Source: a virus
Strand: one strand, 5' to 3'
DNA length: 64,000 nucleotides
IMG/VR virus record: IMGVR_UViG_3300050821_005389
Location: 1 to 64,000 of that record
Under the pieces are notes generated by a model. That model ran no database searches. It was not told the DNA's origin and saw only the letters and a list, made by a program, of their open reading frames with translations. Numbering within the stretch: the stretch's first letter is position 1; every line of letters begins with the position of its first letter. Below, one piece after another: positions 47,522 to 56,040 of the stretch. The translations under genes were made by a program, and so were the position numbers.

Positions 47522-49748
47522 TCAGGCTCAAGCGCCTGCGTTTGACCCTAGTGCTCCGTATCAAGCAGCATCGACTCCTGCGATTCCGGCTTTTAATCCG
47601 AGTGCTCCTTATCAAACCGCACCTGTTACTCAAATACGCTATACAGCACCGGGCCAAGGCGTTCAAGAGTTCGTTAAAGGTTCTACTGACGAGCAACAGT
47701 TCTTGCAAAGATTTCCCGGTGCTAAAGCGATTCCCGGATCATACCAAAGACCTTTACAACCAAATGAACAAGTAGATACGGAAACGCCAGCGACTAGAAC
47801 GGCTCGACAAACGAAACAGGGCAAGCAGATGCTCGAAACAACAGGAGCGCTTGCCGGTTCGATTATAGCTCCTGAATTGTTGCCGGAAGCCGCTGGACTA
47901 TTAGCTACGTCTGCTGCCACAGCCGGAGGTGCGGCATTAGGGACAGCCGCTGGTCAAACTGCAATAGGTGAGAATCCGGTAAGTAAAGAAAACCTAGAAG
48001 AGTCCGGAAAGAATGCAGCGATCTACGGCGGCGGTAATCTCGTGTTTGGTGCCGGTGGTAAGCTACTCGGAAAAGTAGCAGATCGAGCTAAAGAGTTACT
48101 TACTCCTGTCGGCGATATCGGCGAAGAAGGTAATGCTCTTGTAGAAAAAATTGCCGGACAACCGATTGATCAGCAAAAAGTAGTTGCAAAGGTTCAGCAG
48201 GATTTAGGCAAGGCCGAGCAAAAGCTCCATCAAGATTACGAAGCAAAATTTAATCAGATTAGTCAGCGGGCCCAGAATCTTCCTGTCGATATCAATCAAA
48301 GTCCTTTACAACAGGCTGCCCAGAAATTACTGGTAGATACTAAAATCCCAGAAAATATTCGAGCCGCCTTAAAAGGAGTAGCACCGGATAGTGAACGATT
48401 AATTCCCTTATTGGAAGAATTCACCGGCAAAGAAGGTTCGCCGACTGTTTACACATTTGATGAAATCGAAGGAACCCGACAGGTCATAGGCGATCTATTC
48501 AGAAAGACGCCGTATGGTAGTCCGTTAAAACCTGATTTATATCAACTTCGAAGTGCAATTGATGACACTCTGGAGAAAGCGGTTACAGATGCGGGTCCGG
48601 CGTATAAGCCTGTACTAGACGATATGAAGGCTCTCCGCGCCAATTACGCTGATAAAATCGGAAGTTTTCATAATAAAGCTATCGAAGCTTTGCAAGATAA
48701 AAGCCCGGATATGGTCGCCGATATCTTGATGAACAAGCAGAACTCTATCGAGCGGGTCAAGGATCTTCAAAATCTCATAGGCGAAGAGAATATGAAGCCG
48801 GTAGAGGGCAGCATTCTGGATCGTCTGATCCAAAAAGCAACAGTCGGTTCCGGTGATACCGCTGTGATAAACGCGGATAAACTCCGCAATGCTTTCTCAA
48901 ATATCAGCCCGAACGTCAGACAAGCTATTTGGGGAGAAAATCTTCCTGCCGTTACTGATTTCATGGAAGGCGTAGTTAGAAATAATACTAAAGGCGTTGC
49001 GAGTCGGCGAGCCATAGCGCTTTTGTCTAAATACGGATTAGGAAACGGCGCCGCAGGCGGCGGTTTAACCGGCGGTATAATCGGACTGGTTCGAGGCGAC
49101 GATCCGGAAAAATTCTTAAGAGATGTCGCCATCGGTACAACTTTAGGTGCTGCCCCGAATTTAATTACCAGGTTTGGACCTAGTGCTATCGAGGGAATTG
49201 AGGGTTTAGAAGGCGCGGCTAGCGCGATTAAAGCATCTGGCGCTCCTTTAGTAGCAGAACGCGCAGCAGAGGCTAGTACAGCTTCGGCAGCTAGCGGTGA
49301 ACAGCCATCGGCTCCACCCGCCAAGATTGTAACTGCACCTAGAGAAGCAGAAGTGGCTCCTGACGTTCCCAGTTTAATCGACAAAGCTTCTGCCACTTAC
49401 GGTATCCCCGCCAACTTGCTTCGTGCCCAAGCTGGCGTCGAATCCGGTTTTGATAATGAAGCGGAAAGCCCGAAAGGTGCCAAGGGCGTTATGCAGTTAA
49501 TGCCCAAAACGGCGGAAGCTTTAGGTGTCGATCCTGAAGATCCGGAACAGAACGTTGACGGTGGCGCTCGGTATCTTAGCCAGTTGCATAAAAGATTTGG
49601 TCGATATGATCGAGCACTGGCTGCTTATAATTGGGGTCCGTCTAATGTGCAAACGGCGATTGATAAACACGGTGACAACTGGTTAGAATTTGCCCCGATC
49701 GAAACTCAGCGGTACGTTCATCAAATACTAAGACGCGCAATACAGTAG
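47508..49748 (+). CDS. Internal virion protein with lytic transglycosylase domain
   Basis: 746 residues. ATG 47508 (AGGAG 9 bases upstream) is preferred to the ATG at 47481 that lies deeper in the previous gene. Two FxPSAPYQ repeats open the protein. Helical and Gly/Ala-rich membrane-like stretches follow. Residues about 620-740 are an SLT domain: GIPANLLRAQAGVESGF (catalytic Glu about 645), GAKGVMQLMP, ALAAYNWGP. It would open peptidoglycan during DNA entry. Confidence 0.85.
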   Translation: MGQDSQAQAPAFDPSAPYQAASTPAIPAFNPSAPYQTAPVTQIRYTAPGQGVQEFVKGSTDEQQFLQRFPGAKAIPGSYQRPLQPNEQVDTETPATRTARQTKQGKQMLETTGALAGSIIAPELLPEAAGLLATSAATAGGAALGTAAGQTAIGENPVSKENLEESGKNAAIYGGGNLVFGAGGKLLGKVADRAKELLTPVGDIGEEGNALVEKIAGQPIDQQKVVAKVQQDLGKAEQKLHQDYEAKFNQISQRAQNLPVDINQSPLQQAAQKLLVDTKIPENIRAALKGVAPDSERLIPLLEEFTGKEGSPTVYTFDEIEGTRQVIGDLFRKTPYGSPLKPDLYQLRSAIDDTLEKAVTDAGPAYKPVLDDMKALRANYADKIGSFHNKAIEALQDKSPDMVADILMNKQNSIERVKDLQNLIGEENMKPVEGSILDRLIQKATVGSGDTAVINADKLRNAFSNISPNVRQAIWGENLPAVTDFMEGVVRNNTKGVASRRAIALLSKYGLGNGAAGGGLTGGIIGLVRGDDPEKFLRDVAIGTTLGAAPNLITRFGPSAIEGIEGLEGAASAIKASGAPLVAERAAEASTASAASGEQPSAPPAKIVTAPREAEVAPDVPSLIDKASATYGIPANLLRAQAGVESGFDNEAESPKGAKGVMQLMPKTAEALGVDPEDPEQNVDGGARYLSQLHKRFGRYDRALAAYNWGPSNVQTAIDKHGDNWLEFAPIETQRYVHQILRRAIQ

Positions 49749-49754
49749 AGGGCC

Positions 49755-50771
49755 ATGCAAGCAAGACTAGGAATCGCATATAAAAATTTTGCAGCTTGGC
49801 GCGGAATTTCTCACGTCGGTCTCGGCATAGCGGCTCAAGCTAATGCTGAGTATCTTAACGCGCATGGCGAGCACGCCGTCGTTTTTCCTGTTCGTCATAA
49901 TATAGATATCGTTAATTCTATAAACCAATACAATTCCGAACACGCCGAACCTCTTACGCACGTAGTTATTTCAGCACCTTGGTTAAGTTGTCGCGACATG
50001 GCGGCTCTTGTAGAACACTTTAAGATGATCCAGTTCGCCATTGTAAGTCATTCTAATGTTGGATTCCTTCAAGCCGATCCTAGTGGAATAGCACTTCTTC
50101 GGGATTATATCGAGCTTTCGTACAAATACGATAATTTAACCGTCGGCGGTAACAGCGAACGATTTACTAAATGGCTATCAGAAGCTTACGATACTTTTAC
50201 CGTACTATTGCCGAATATGTACCCGATCCCAGCTTTTGTTCCGCATAAGTCATTGGGCGACGTAATCCGAATCGGATCGTTCGGGGCGATCCGACCGCTG
50301 AAGAATCAACTGACAGCAGCCGCGGCAGCTATAATTATAGGTGAGAGACTTGAGAAACCAATCGAGTTTCATCTCAGCGCTGGCCGCGAAGAAGGCGGTG
50401 GCAACATCGTTTTAAGCGCCATCCAACAGATGGTAAAAGACGTTCTCGGTTTTACTTTAGTCTTAGACGGTTGGAGTCCCTGGTCGGATTTTAATGAAAC
50501 CGTAGCCAATATGGACTTATTAATTCATCCGAGTTATACTGAATCATTCAATATTGTTTCAGCCGACGGTATTAGTCAAGGTGTACCGGTCGTCGGATCA
50601 ACGGCTATCAACTGGCTACCGAAAGACTGGCAGGCTGATTCGGACGACGCTGTTGAGATAGCTGAACGAGGGATACAACTTCTAGGCAAAGGTGTGCATC
50701 AAGGAATAGAAGCGCTTACAGAACACAATCATTTTGGATTTAAGCACTGGAAAAAGTTCCTAGCTTCGTAA
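49755..50771 (+). CDS. GT4-family glycosyltransferase
   Basis: 338 residues. GT-B fold: an N-terminal domain from GIAYKNFAAWRGISHVGLG, the nucleotide-sugar domain starting IRIGSFGAIRPLKNQ, and the EX7E-type motif region HPSYTESFNIVSADGISQGV with VPVVGS. This is the GT4 pattern. Sugar transfer to a virion protein, DNA or host surface is possible; context after internal virion genes does not decide. Confidence 0.8.
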   Translation: MQARLGIAYKNFAAWRGISHVGLGIAAQANAEYLNAHGEHAVVFPVRHNIDIVNSINQYNSEHAEPLTHVVISAPWLSCRDMAALVEHFKMIQFAIVSHSNVGFLQADPSGIALLRDYIELSYKYDNLTVGGNSERFTKWLSEAYDTFTVLLPNMYPIPAFVPHKSLGDVIRIGSFGAIRPLKNQLTAAAAAIIIGERLEKPIEFHLSAGREEGGGNIVLSAIQQMVKDVLGFTLVLDGWSPWSDFNETVANMDLLIHPSYTESFNIVSADGISQGVPVVGSTAINWLPKDWQADSDDAVEIAERGIQLLGKGVHQGIEALTEHNHFGFKHWKKFLAS

Positions 50772-50780
50772 AGGGTAGAC

Positions 50781-50808
50781 TTGACAATTACTAGTCTAGG
50801 TGTACAAT
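50781..50808 (+). promoter_or_regulatory. Strong sigma70-like promoter inside the late block
   Basis: TTGACA (50781-50786), 16-base spacer, TACAAT (50803-50808). The spacer contains half of a TAGAC...GTCTA inverted repeat (50776-50797) that could be an operator. It precedes the 46-residue gene at 50826. Confidence 0.75.
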
Positions 50809-50825
50809 AGAAATAGGAGGTAGTA

Positions 50826-50966
50826 ATGGGTAAAGGTTATGGGGATAAATTAGCATCGGGTAGTGTCAAAGCTACATTCCCGACGACAGAACATAGAATG
50901 ACCGACGAAGAGTGGCAAGCAATGTTCCAGCCAGAAAAACCGGAAGAAAAACCAAAACAAGAATGA
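50826..50966 (+). CDS. 46-residue charged protein
   Basis: ATG preceded by TAGGAGGTAGTA, an excellent ribosome site. Product MGKGYGDKLASGSVKATFP, then HRMTDEEWQAMFQ and a Pro/Glu/Lys tail. Its TGA overlaps the ATG of the next gene (ATGA), so the pair is translationally coupled. A longer frame at 50912 is only a shadow. Function unknown. Confidence 0.75.
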   Translation: MGKGYGDKLASGSVKATFPTTEHRMTDEEWQAMFQPEKPEEKPKQE

Positions 50967-51745
50967 TTCAAGATTCGGTTTTTTGTATTCCTACAGCGAA
51001 GCGACCCGAGTTCCTTGCATTATGTCTTGAGAAACTAGCAAAAATTCCCGATATTGAGCAAGCCGATATTCGTATATTTTTAGATACTTGTACAGACGAA
51101 CGACTAACCGACGTTGAATATTGTCGTGATACTTTTCTTCCTGTAGCCGAAATTTTCAGGGCCGATAAGCATGTTTTCGCATTAAGCGGATGCTGGAATA
51201 TTTTAAGAAGCTTGCACGAAGGCTGGCGAACTAATAAGGAATACGTATTTTTTGTAGAAGAAGATGTATTAGTCTTACCGACCTTTACGAAGTTTCATTG
51301 GAACGTACACAATTCCGGTAACTATTTCGTGACGTGTGGGCGCCGTCATTCCAGTATGCCGTTGGATTTTTACAGCAATCCCGGTACTTGCTATCGTCAT
51401 AAATCACTCGATCACGTCGTACCGCACATCAACGATGATTATTTTCGAGACACGACTGTTTATCTCGACAAACACTTCCCTGGTATGAAAGGTATGGACG
51501 GCACATTGGATGACGGATTGATTCGTAAAGTTCAACGTTCGGTGAACGGTAAAGTTTTATGTGCTGAACCGCCTGTGGCGTTTCATTCCGGATTTCATTA
51601 TTATGATCGACTTGAAGAATATAAAAACAAAGGTGTAACGATTCAAGAACGTATCGAGTATCTTCGTAAAATGCTTCCAACTTTAACCAAACAGTCAAGG
51701 TACACGCATGACTGGGAGCCGTATATTGAACCTGTCGGCTGCTAA
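50963..51745 (+). CDS. GT-A (GT2-like) glycosyltransferase
   Basis: 260 residues starting at ATG 50963 (MIQDSVFCIPTAKRPEF). The fold signature is the opening strand with the R-P pair, IRIFLDTC, and the acidic metal motif FVEEDVLVLP (about 100-110). HINDDYFRD and DGTLDDGLIRKV supply later acidic residues. The start overlaps the 46-residue gene. Donor and acceptor unknown. Confidence 0.75.
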   Translation: MIQDSVFCIPTAKRPEFLALCLEKLAKIPDIEQADIRIFLDTCTDERLTDVEYCRDTFLPVAEIFRADKHVFALSGCWNILRSLHEGWRTNKEYVFFVEEDVLVLPTFTKFHWNVHNSGNYFVTCGRRHSSMPLDFYSNPGTCYRHKSLDHVVPHINDDYFRDTTVYLDKHFPGMKGMDGTLDDGLIRKVQRSVNGKVLCAEPPVAFHSGFHYYDRLEEYKNKGVTIQERIEYLRKMLPTLTKQSRYTHDWEPYIEPVGC

Positions 51746-53024
51746 AAAGTTCTTTAGAAAATCTAAGGCCCAAGTGAAAGAACCCGTTCTTGTCGACGTA
51801 AATAAAATGACGCCGGAAGCGCAGTCGTTGGAAAAGTACTTGCTTCGAGGTATTGTGGGACAAGACAGAGCAGTTCACCAACTAGTGAGAGCGTTTGAAT
51901 CGTATCAAGCGGGTATCGAGGATCCCACCAAGCCATTATCCAATCTATTGTTTCTCGGTCCAACCGGCGCGGGTAAAACACGTACTATAGAAGTTTTTTG
52001 TGAATACTTCTGGGGCAGTCCGAACGCGATGATTAAAATGGATTGTTCTGAATTTACTCATAGTCATGAAATCGCTAAGTTGATCGGATCCCCGCCTGGG
52101 TATCTTGGACATAAGGAAACGCAGGCTAGGATCTGTAAATCCAAATTAGAAGCGTATTGGGACCGCGGACCTAAGTTTTCTGTCCTGTTGTTTGACGAGA
52201 TAGAAAAGGGTCATTCCGATCTTCACCAGTTGCTTTTGGGTATTATGGATAAGGGTATTCTGACTCTAGGAACTAATGATGAAGTTGATTTGAAAAAATG
52301 TTTCGTTATCATGACCTCGAATTTAGGCGCGAAGGCCGTTAGTAAGCATTTAAATAGTCGCGAAATTGGTTACGCTAATAAAGAAGACACAAACGAGAAA
52401 ATAGATCAAGCCATTTATAAAACCAGCATGGCAGCCGTCAAGAAATTCTTTGAACCAGAGTTCGTCAATCGCGTCGACAGGGTTATAGTATTTCGAGCAT
52501 TATCCGATGATACGATCCGGTCTATTTTAGATCTCGAACTAGAAAAGGTGCAGCGCCGCCTAAAGGACTCTAATAAATATATCGTTATAGGATGCTCTAA
52601 GCCAGCCAAAGAATTCTTGATTAAAGAAGGCACGAATTCCGAATTCGGTGCTCGCGAGCTTCGCCGAACGGTCGAGCGGGAAGTTGTTAATAAATTAGCT
52701 CGTGTGATAGCAACTAAGCAAGCCGTAGACGGCGATCTTATCAAAATAGAATACAATACCGGAGATAAGAATTTAACGTTTTCAGTATTTAAAAATGTCG
52801 TAGATATTCCGAAAATTAAACCCGCGCCAGTTGAAGAGTCGGAGAAGAAGCCTGTTGCTCCTAGTCAGGAAGATAAAACAGTTAATATGACGCAGGAGTT
52901 CGGTGACGTTGCTATTTGTTTCGTTCTGCCAAATATGGAGCCGTGTATCGGCTGTGGCGCAAGGTATTTACATCGAACTGACTGTCCTGAGAAAAAGGAA
53001 AACAATCCGTATGTTAAAAATTAA
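51708..53024 (+). CDS. ClpB/ClpA D2-type AAA+ ATPase with C-terminal zinc knuckle
   Basis: 438 residues, one AAA+ module. GIVGQDRAV (48-56), Walker A GPTGAGKT (84-91), pore loop GSPPGYLG (127-134), Walker B VLLFDEIEK (159-167), sensor 1 MTSN (202-205), arginine finger in FEPEFVNRVD (Arg255), sensor 2 GAREL (314-318) and the small ClpB-type domain are all present. It lacks the N-domain and first AAA ring of host ClpB. The last 110 residues are unusual and end in CIGCGARYLHRTDC. Probably unfolds or remodels a virion or host protein. Confidence 0.85.
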   Translation: MTGSRILNLSAAKKFFRKSKAQVKEPVLVDVNKMTPEAQSLEKYLLRGIVGQDRAVHQLVRAFESYQAGIEDPTKPLSNLLFLGPTGAGKTRTIEVFCEYFWGSPNAMIKMDCSEFTHSHEIAKLIGSPPGYLGHKETQARICKSKLEAYWDRGPKFSVLLFDEIEKGHSDLHQLLLGIMDKGILTLGTNDEVDLKKCFVIMTSNLGAKAVSKHLNSREIGYANKEDTNEKIDQAIYKTSMAAVKKFFEPEFVNRVDRVIVFRALSDDTIRSILDLELEKVQRRLKDSNKYIVIGCSKPAKEFLIKEGTNSEFGARELRRTVEREVVNKLARVIATKQAVDGDLIKIEYNTGDKNLTFSVFKNVVDIPKIKPAPVEESEKKPVAPSQEDKTVNMTQEFGDVAICFVLPNMEPCIGCGARYLHRTDCPEKKENNPYVKN

Positions 53025-53370
53025 ACTAATAGCTTTATTCTTGTTTCTGTTCATTTGCACCGGTACGGCGTTCGGTCAAGGTACTTCGGTTCCGCCGCTG
53101 AATTCGACGGCAGTTGATACGGGATGTGCTAGCTTTTCTGCTTGTACTTATACGGATTTAAATGTTCCTCCAGGTCAACATTTTTATTTTGTCATCGCGA
53201 TGAACGCGGCTGGCTATAGCGGACCGTCAAACGCTTTTTATTGCACCGTGCCAGCGGGCAGTCATAACGTCGTATTAAACTGGAATCCTAGTAATTCAGA
53301 TCCTACAGTCGGGTACTTTCTTTGGAGGGGAGCTCCGCCGACCAATATTAATGCGATCGGCACGTTCTGA
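53011..53370 (+). CDS. Secreted Fn3-like protein
   Basis: 119 residues from ATG 53011 with AAAAGGAAAAC upstream; the longer frame is not needed. MLKIKLIALFLFLFICTGTA is a signal peptide. The rest has FYFVIAMNAAGYSGPSNAFY and NVVLNWNPSNSDPTVGYFLW, the end of one Fn3 domain and the start of another, cut after about 30 residues. The stop overlaps the next start. Looks like a fragment of a once longer Fn3 protein. Confidence 0.7.
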   Translation: MLKIKLIALFLFLFICTGTAFGQGTSVPPLNSTAVDTGCASFSACTYTDLNVPPGQHFYFVIAMNAAGYSGPSNAFYCTVPAGSHNVVLNWNPSNSDPTVGYFLWRGAPPTNINAIGTF

Positions 53371-53618
53371 TGTTCGGTCGTCGTTCTATAAAACTCACTT
53401 GGCACCCGTCGCCTGAACGCGTTGATGGATATTACGTCTACCGAGGAAGAAATTCTGGTCAAGAAGGATTACTTCCTGTTAATAAAACGATTGTATTAGG
53501 AACTAGTTATACTGACCAAGTCCCAATTATAGGAACTTTTTATTACGTAGTACGATCTAGTCGTAATGGCGTTTTTTCTAAGCCTTCTAATGAAGTTAAG
53601 ACAAAGAGATTATTTTAA
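53370..53618 (+). CDS. Single Fn3-domain protein
   Basis: 82 residues that make one fibronectin type III domain: IKLTWHPSPERVDGYYVYRG, TIVLGTSYTDQVP, TFYYVVRSSRNGVFSKPSNE. Conserved W, Y and the SxPSNE end are as in the next gene. Coupled to the upstream fragment (TGATG), so an original frame may have been split here. Confidence 0.8.
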   Translation: MFGRRSIKLTWHPSPERVDGYYVYRGRNSGQEGLLPVNKTIVLGTSYTDQVPIIGTFYYVVRSSRNGVFSKPSNEVKTKRLF

Positions 53619-53636
53619 CATTTTTTAAGGAGAAAC

Positions 53637-53915
53637 ATGGCACATTCTGTAAATCTTAGTTGGACCGGTTCGGCAGATTCGGTTTCCGGTTACAATGTTT
53701 ATCGTGGATCTTCGGCTGGAGGAGAAGGTCCGACACCGCTTAACGCGGCGTTGATCACCGGTACGACTTTCGATGATACTACAGTTGTTCCCGGTAATTG
53801 GTTCTACGTTGTCAAATCAGTTTTAAATGGCGTTTCGTCACAAGCTAGTAATGAAGTAGAAGCTACGATTCTTCCTGCTCCTCCTTCCGCTCTAGTCATA
53901 GTCTCAGAAAATTAA
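53637..53915 (+). CDS. Single Fn3-domain protein
   Basis: 92 residues: VNLSWTGSADSVSGYNVYRG, LITGTTFDDTTVVPG, WFYVVKSVLNGVSSQASNEV. Very close to 53370-53618 and to the Fn3 unit inside the 56041 protein. AAGGAGAAAC precedes the ATG. Probably a virion surface or adhesin module. Confidence 0.85.
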   Translation: MAHSVNLSWTGSADSVSGYNVYRGSSAGGEGPTPLNAALITGTTFDDTTVVPGNWFYVVKSVLNGVSSQASNEVEATILPAPPSALVIVSEN

Positions 53916-53941
53916 CTAAGAATAAAATTTTAAAATTCAAG

Positions 53942-53969
53942 GGAGACGGCACGTAGCGTCTCCTTTTTT
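53942..53969 (+). terminator. Rho-independent terminator
   Basis: GGAGACG (53942-53948) pairs with CGTCTCC (53957-53963), followed directly by TTTTTT. A textbook intrinsic terminator after the Fn3 genes and before 53985. Confidence 0.85.
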
Positions 53970-53984
53970 ATTTAGGAGAAATTC

Positions 53985-54431
53985 ATGGCGGGAGAAAAGG
54001 GAAACCAAAATTCGATCGGGTTTCTTTCTTTATTATTTCAGGCAGTCGTTTCTACAAGTTATGCTAACCTGGCAGCTAACTCCGGCAGCAGTCCACTGAC
54101 AGTTCTTTACGTCAGTCTTCATACAGCCGATCCAGGTGCCGGCGGTAACCAAAACACGTCGGAAGCTGCTTATACTGGCTATGCTCGCGTATCAGTAGCT
54201 AGAACTACGGGCGGTTGGTCGATTTCAGGTGAAACGATTACAAACGTTTCATCTATTACTTTTCCAGCTTGCACTGGCGGCTCAGAAACAGAAACAAACG
54301 TCGGCATCGGTACAGCCTCGTCCGGAGCGGGTATTTTGCTTTGGACTGGTCCGTTGACGGCTTCGTTGGCTGTCTCTAGCGGTATTACGCCTTCATTTGG
54401 TGCGGGCGAATTGTCAGTGACCGAGGGATGA
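53985..54431 (+). CDS. Conserved phage tail-associated protein
   Basis: 148 residues. The motif VSLHTADPGAGGNQNTSEA followed by YTGYARVSVAR and GGWSISG is shared by many phage tail-fibre-region proteins of unknown detailed role. TAGGAGAAATTC precedes the ATG, right after the terminator, implying its own or a read-through transcript. Confidence 0.75.
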   Translation: MAGEKGNQNSIGFLSLLFQAVVSTSYANLAANSGSSPLTVLYVSLHTADPGAGGNQNTSEAAYTGYARVSVARTTGGWSISGETITNVSSITFPACTGGSETETNVGIGTASSGAGILLWTGPLTASLAVSSGITPSFGAGELSVTEG

Positions 54432-54436
54432 CCTAG

Positions 54437-55357
54437 ATGCCAACTCCAAATACTATACCAATTACTCCGGGTACAGGACAAAACCTGGATTCTTTACAAG
54501 TATCCACTTCGGCCGGAACGGTCAGCAGAGAAGTAGTCACAATAGGTGATGCATCCACGGGAGCGAACGTGGCTGCAGTAAGTTCGGTTGGTGCAGTAAG
54601 CACGAATTTAACACAAGTAGCAGGAAGTTCTGTAATAGCCATCGCGACAGGTATTCAAGCCGTGGGCACTTTGGGCCATAACGGACTTAGTTTTGATAAT
54701 CCTTCGGGATCCGCGCCACCTTCAAGTGCGCTTTGGATCGGCTATAAAGTAAGCGGCGTGGATTTTGAAGGTGTATCTCTTTCTAATCCGCTGCCAGAAA
54801 ATATAGCTCAAATTGCCGGTAGCACTGTAACCACGGCCGCAACCGGCGTCCAGCAAGTCGGCGTAGTCGGTAACGCAGGCGCCGCTTTCGACGCCGCTAC
54901 AGCCGCCCCTGTCCCTGCCAATGCTATTCAACAGGGCGTTCGAGCCGCTACTGCATATCCAACAGCCGTAACAAACGGCCAATTAGTCGGCGCAATGTCA
55001 GATAAAGCAGGTCGTGCCGCCGTCGTCCTTAATTCGCCTCGAGATCTTGTCGGTACGGCAGCTTTAACTTCTGCTTCTGGTTCAGCTACTAGTTTCATTG
55101 CCGCCGGAGCTGCCAACGTATTCAACGATATCGTATCACTGGTGATTACTAACTCAACTGCGACAGCTACCACAGTAACATTAAGCGATAACGGTTCCGG
55201 CGGCAATACATATCTTTTCGATCTCGCCGGTAACGGCGGTATCGTTATGAATTTTCCTACGCCTCTTCCTCAAGGAACTGCTGCTGCTGCTTGGGATGTA
55301 CTTAATAGCGCAGCAGTTTCACTACATTATACTTGTATCTTTATTAAAAATAAATAG
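54437..55357 (+). CDS. Beta-rich appendage protein
   Basis: 306 residues, almost free of long helices. Repeating Ala/Val/Thr/Gly strands (VSREVVTIGDASTGANVAAV; TAATGVQQVGVVGNAGAAF) resemble tail-needle or fibre shafts, and the end (NDIVSLVITNSTATATTVTL) looks like a jelly-roll tip. Stop and next start abut. Confidence 0.65.
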   Translation: MPTPNTIPITPGTGQNLDSLQVSTSAGTVSREVVTIGDASTGANVAAVSSVGAVSTNLTQVAGSSVIAIATGIQAVGTLGHNGLSFDNPSGSAPPSSALWIGYKVSGVDFEGVSLSNPLPENIAQIAGSTVTTAATGVQQVGVVGNAGAAFDAATAAPVPANAIQQGVRAATAYPTAVTNGQLVGAMSDKAGRAAVVLNSPRDLVGTAALTSASGSATSFIAAGAANVFNDIVSLVITNSTATATTVTLSDNGSGGNTYLFDLAGNGGIVMNFPTPLPQGTAAAAWDVLNSAAVSLHYTCIFIKNK

Positions 55358-56017
55358 ATGGCCATTTCATTTGTAGGCGGAGCTTCCGCCGTCAGTTCTA
55401 GTGGTAGTACTGTCGCAGTTACTTATTCTCCTACTGCGGGAAATACAGTTATTGTTCTGGTGTCCTGCACTTCGACACAATCGGTTTCGGGCGTCGTCGA
55501 TAATGCTACCGGCGGGAGCTCTACGTATACTCAACAAGTAACCGTGGCCAACGGTTGCGATGTAGAAATTTGGTCAACTACGGTAAACGGTGCGAAAGCT
55601 GGCGCCACAACTATTACGGCCACCGTGACAGGCTCGACTCAAAAACCAGTTGCTTGTGTCGTAGAATATTCCGGCGTTACTAACTTCGGAAATACGGCTA
55701 ATAATACCGGAGCTACTACACCACTGACTGTTACGATTACAGCCCAAGATAATAACAGCGTTTTAATCGCCGGCTACGGGCAAAAATATTCCGGAACATT
55801 TACTCAAATTACCGGAAATCTCCGAGAAAAATCCGGACCGAGTAGCAACGGAAACGTCAATTGCGCTATCGTTGAGGATGCGGTTGTAGCTGCGGGTAGT
55901 GCGGTAATTTCATTGCACGGTACTACAGTGAATTATGGCGCCGTTGCTTTAGAACTTCTTCAAGCCGCCGCAACCGGACCTAATAACCAGTTAATGATGA
56001 CAGGCGCTGGAACATAG
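55358..56017 (+). CDS. Ig-like/jelly-roll appendage protein
   Basis: 219 residues. Regular strands of an Ig-like or jelly-roll fold (AVTYSPTAGNTVIVLVSCTS; TTITATVTGSTQKPVACVVE; SVLIAGYGQKYSGTF). Such modules decorate fibres and capsids and bind carbohydrate weakly. No family firmly recognised. Confidence 0.65.
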   Translation: MAISFVGGASAVSSSGSTVAVTYSPTAGNTVIVLVSCTSTQSVSGVVDNATGGSSTYTQQVTVANGCDVEIWSTTVNGAKAGATTITATVTGSTQKPVACVVEYSGVTNFGNTANNTGATTPLTVTITAQDNNSVLIAGYGQKYSGTFTQITGNLREKSGPSSNGNVNCAIVEDAVVAAGSAVISLHGTTVNYGAVALELLQAAATGPNNQLMMTGAGT

Positions 56018-56040
56018 TTAGAAGAATTTAGGAGTCAAGC

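Noticed and set aside
48767-49396. 209-codon antisense ORF under the transglycosylase-containing gene
   Set aside because: Low-complexity product, no ribosome site, and fully explained as the shadow of a codon-biased gene.
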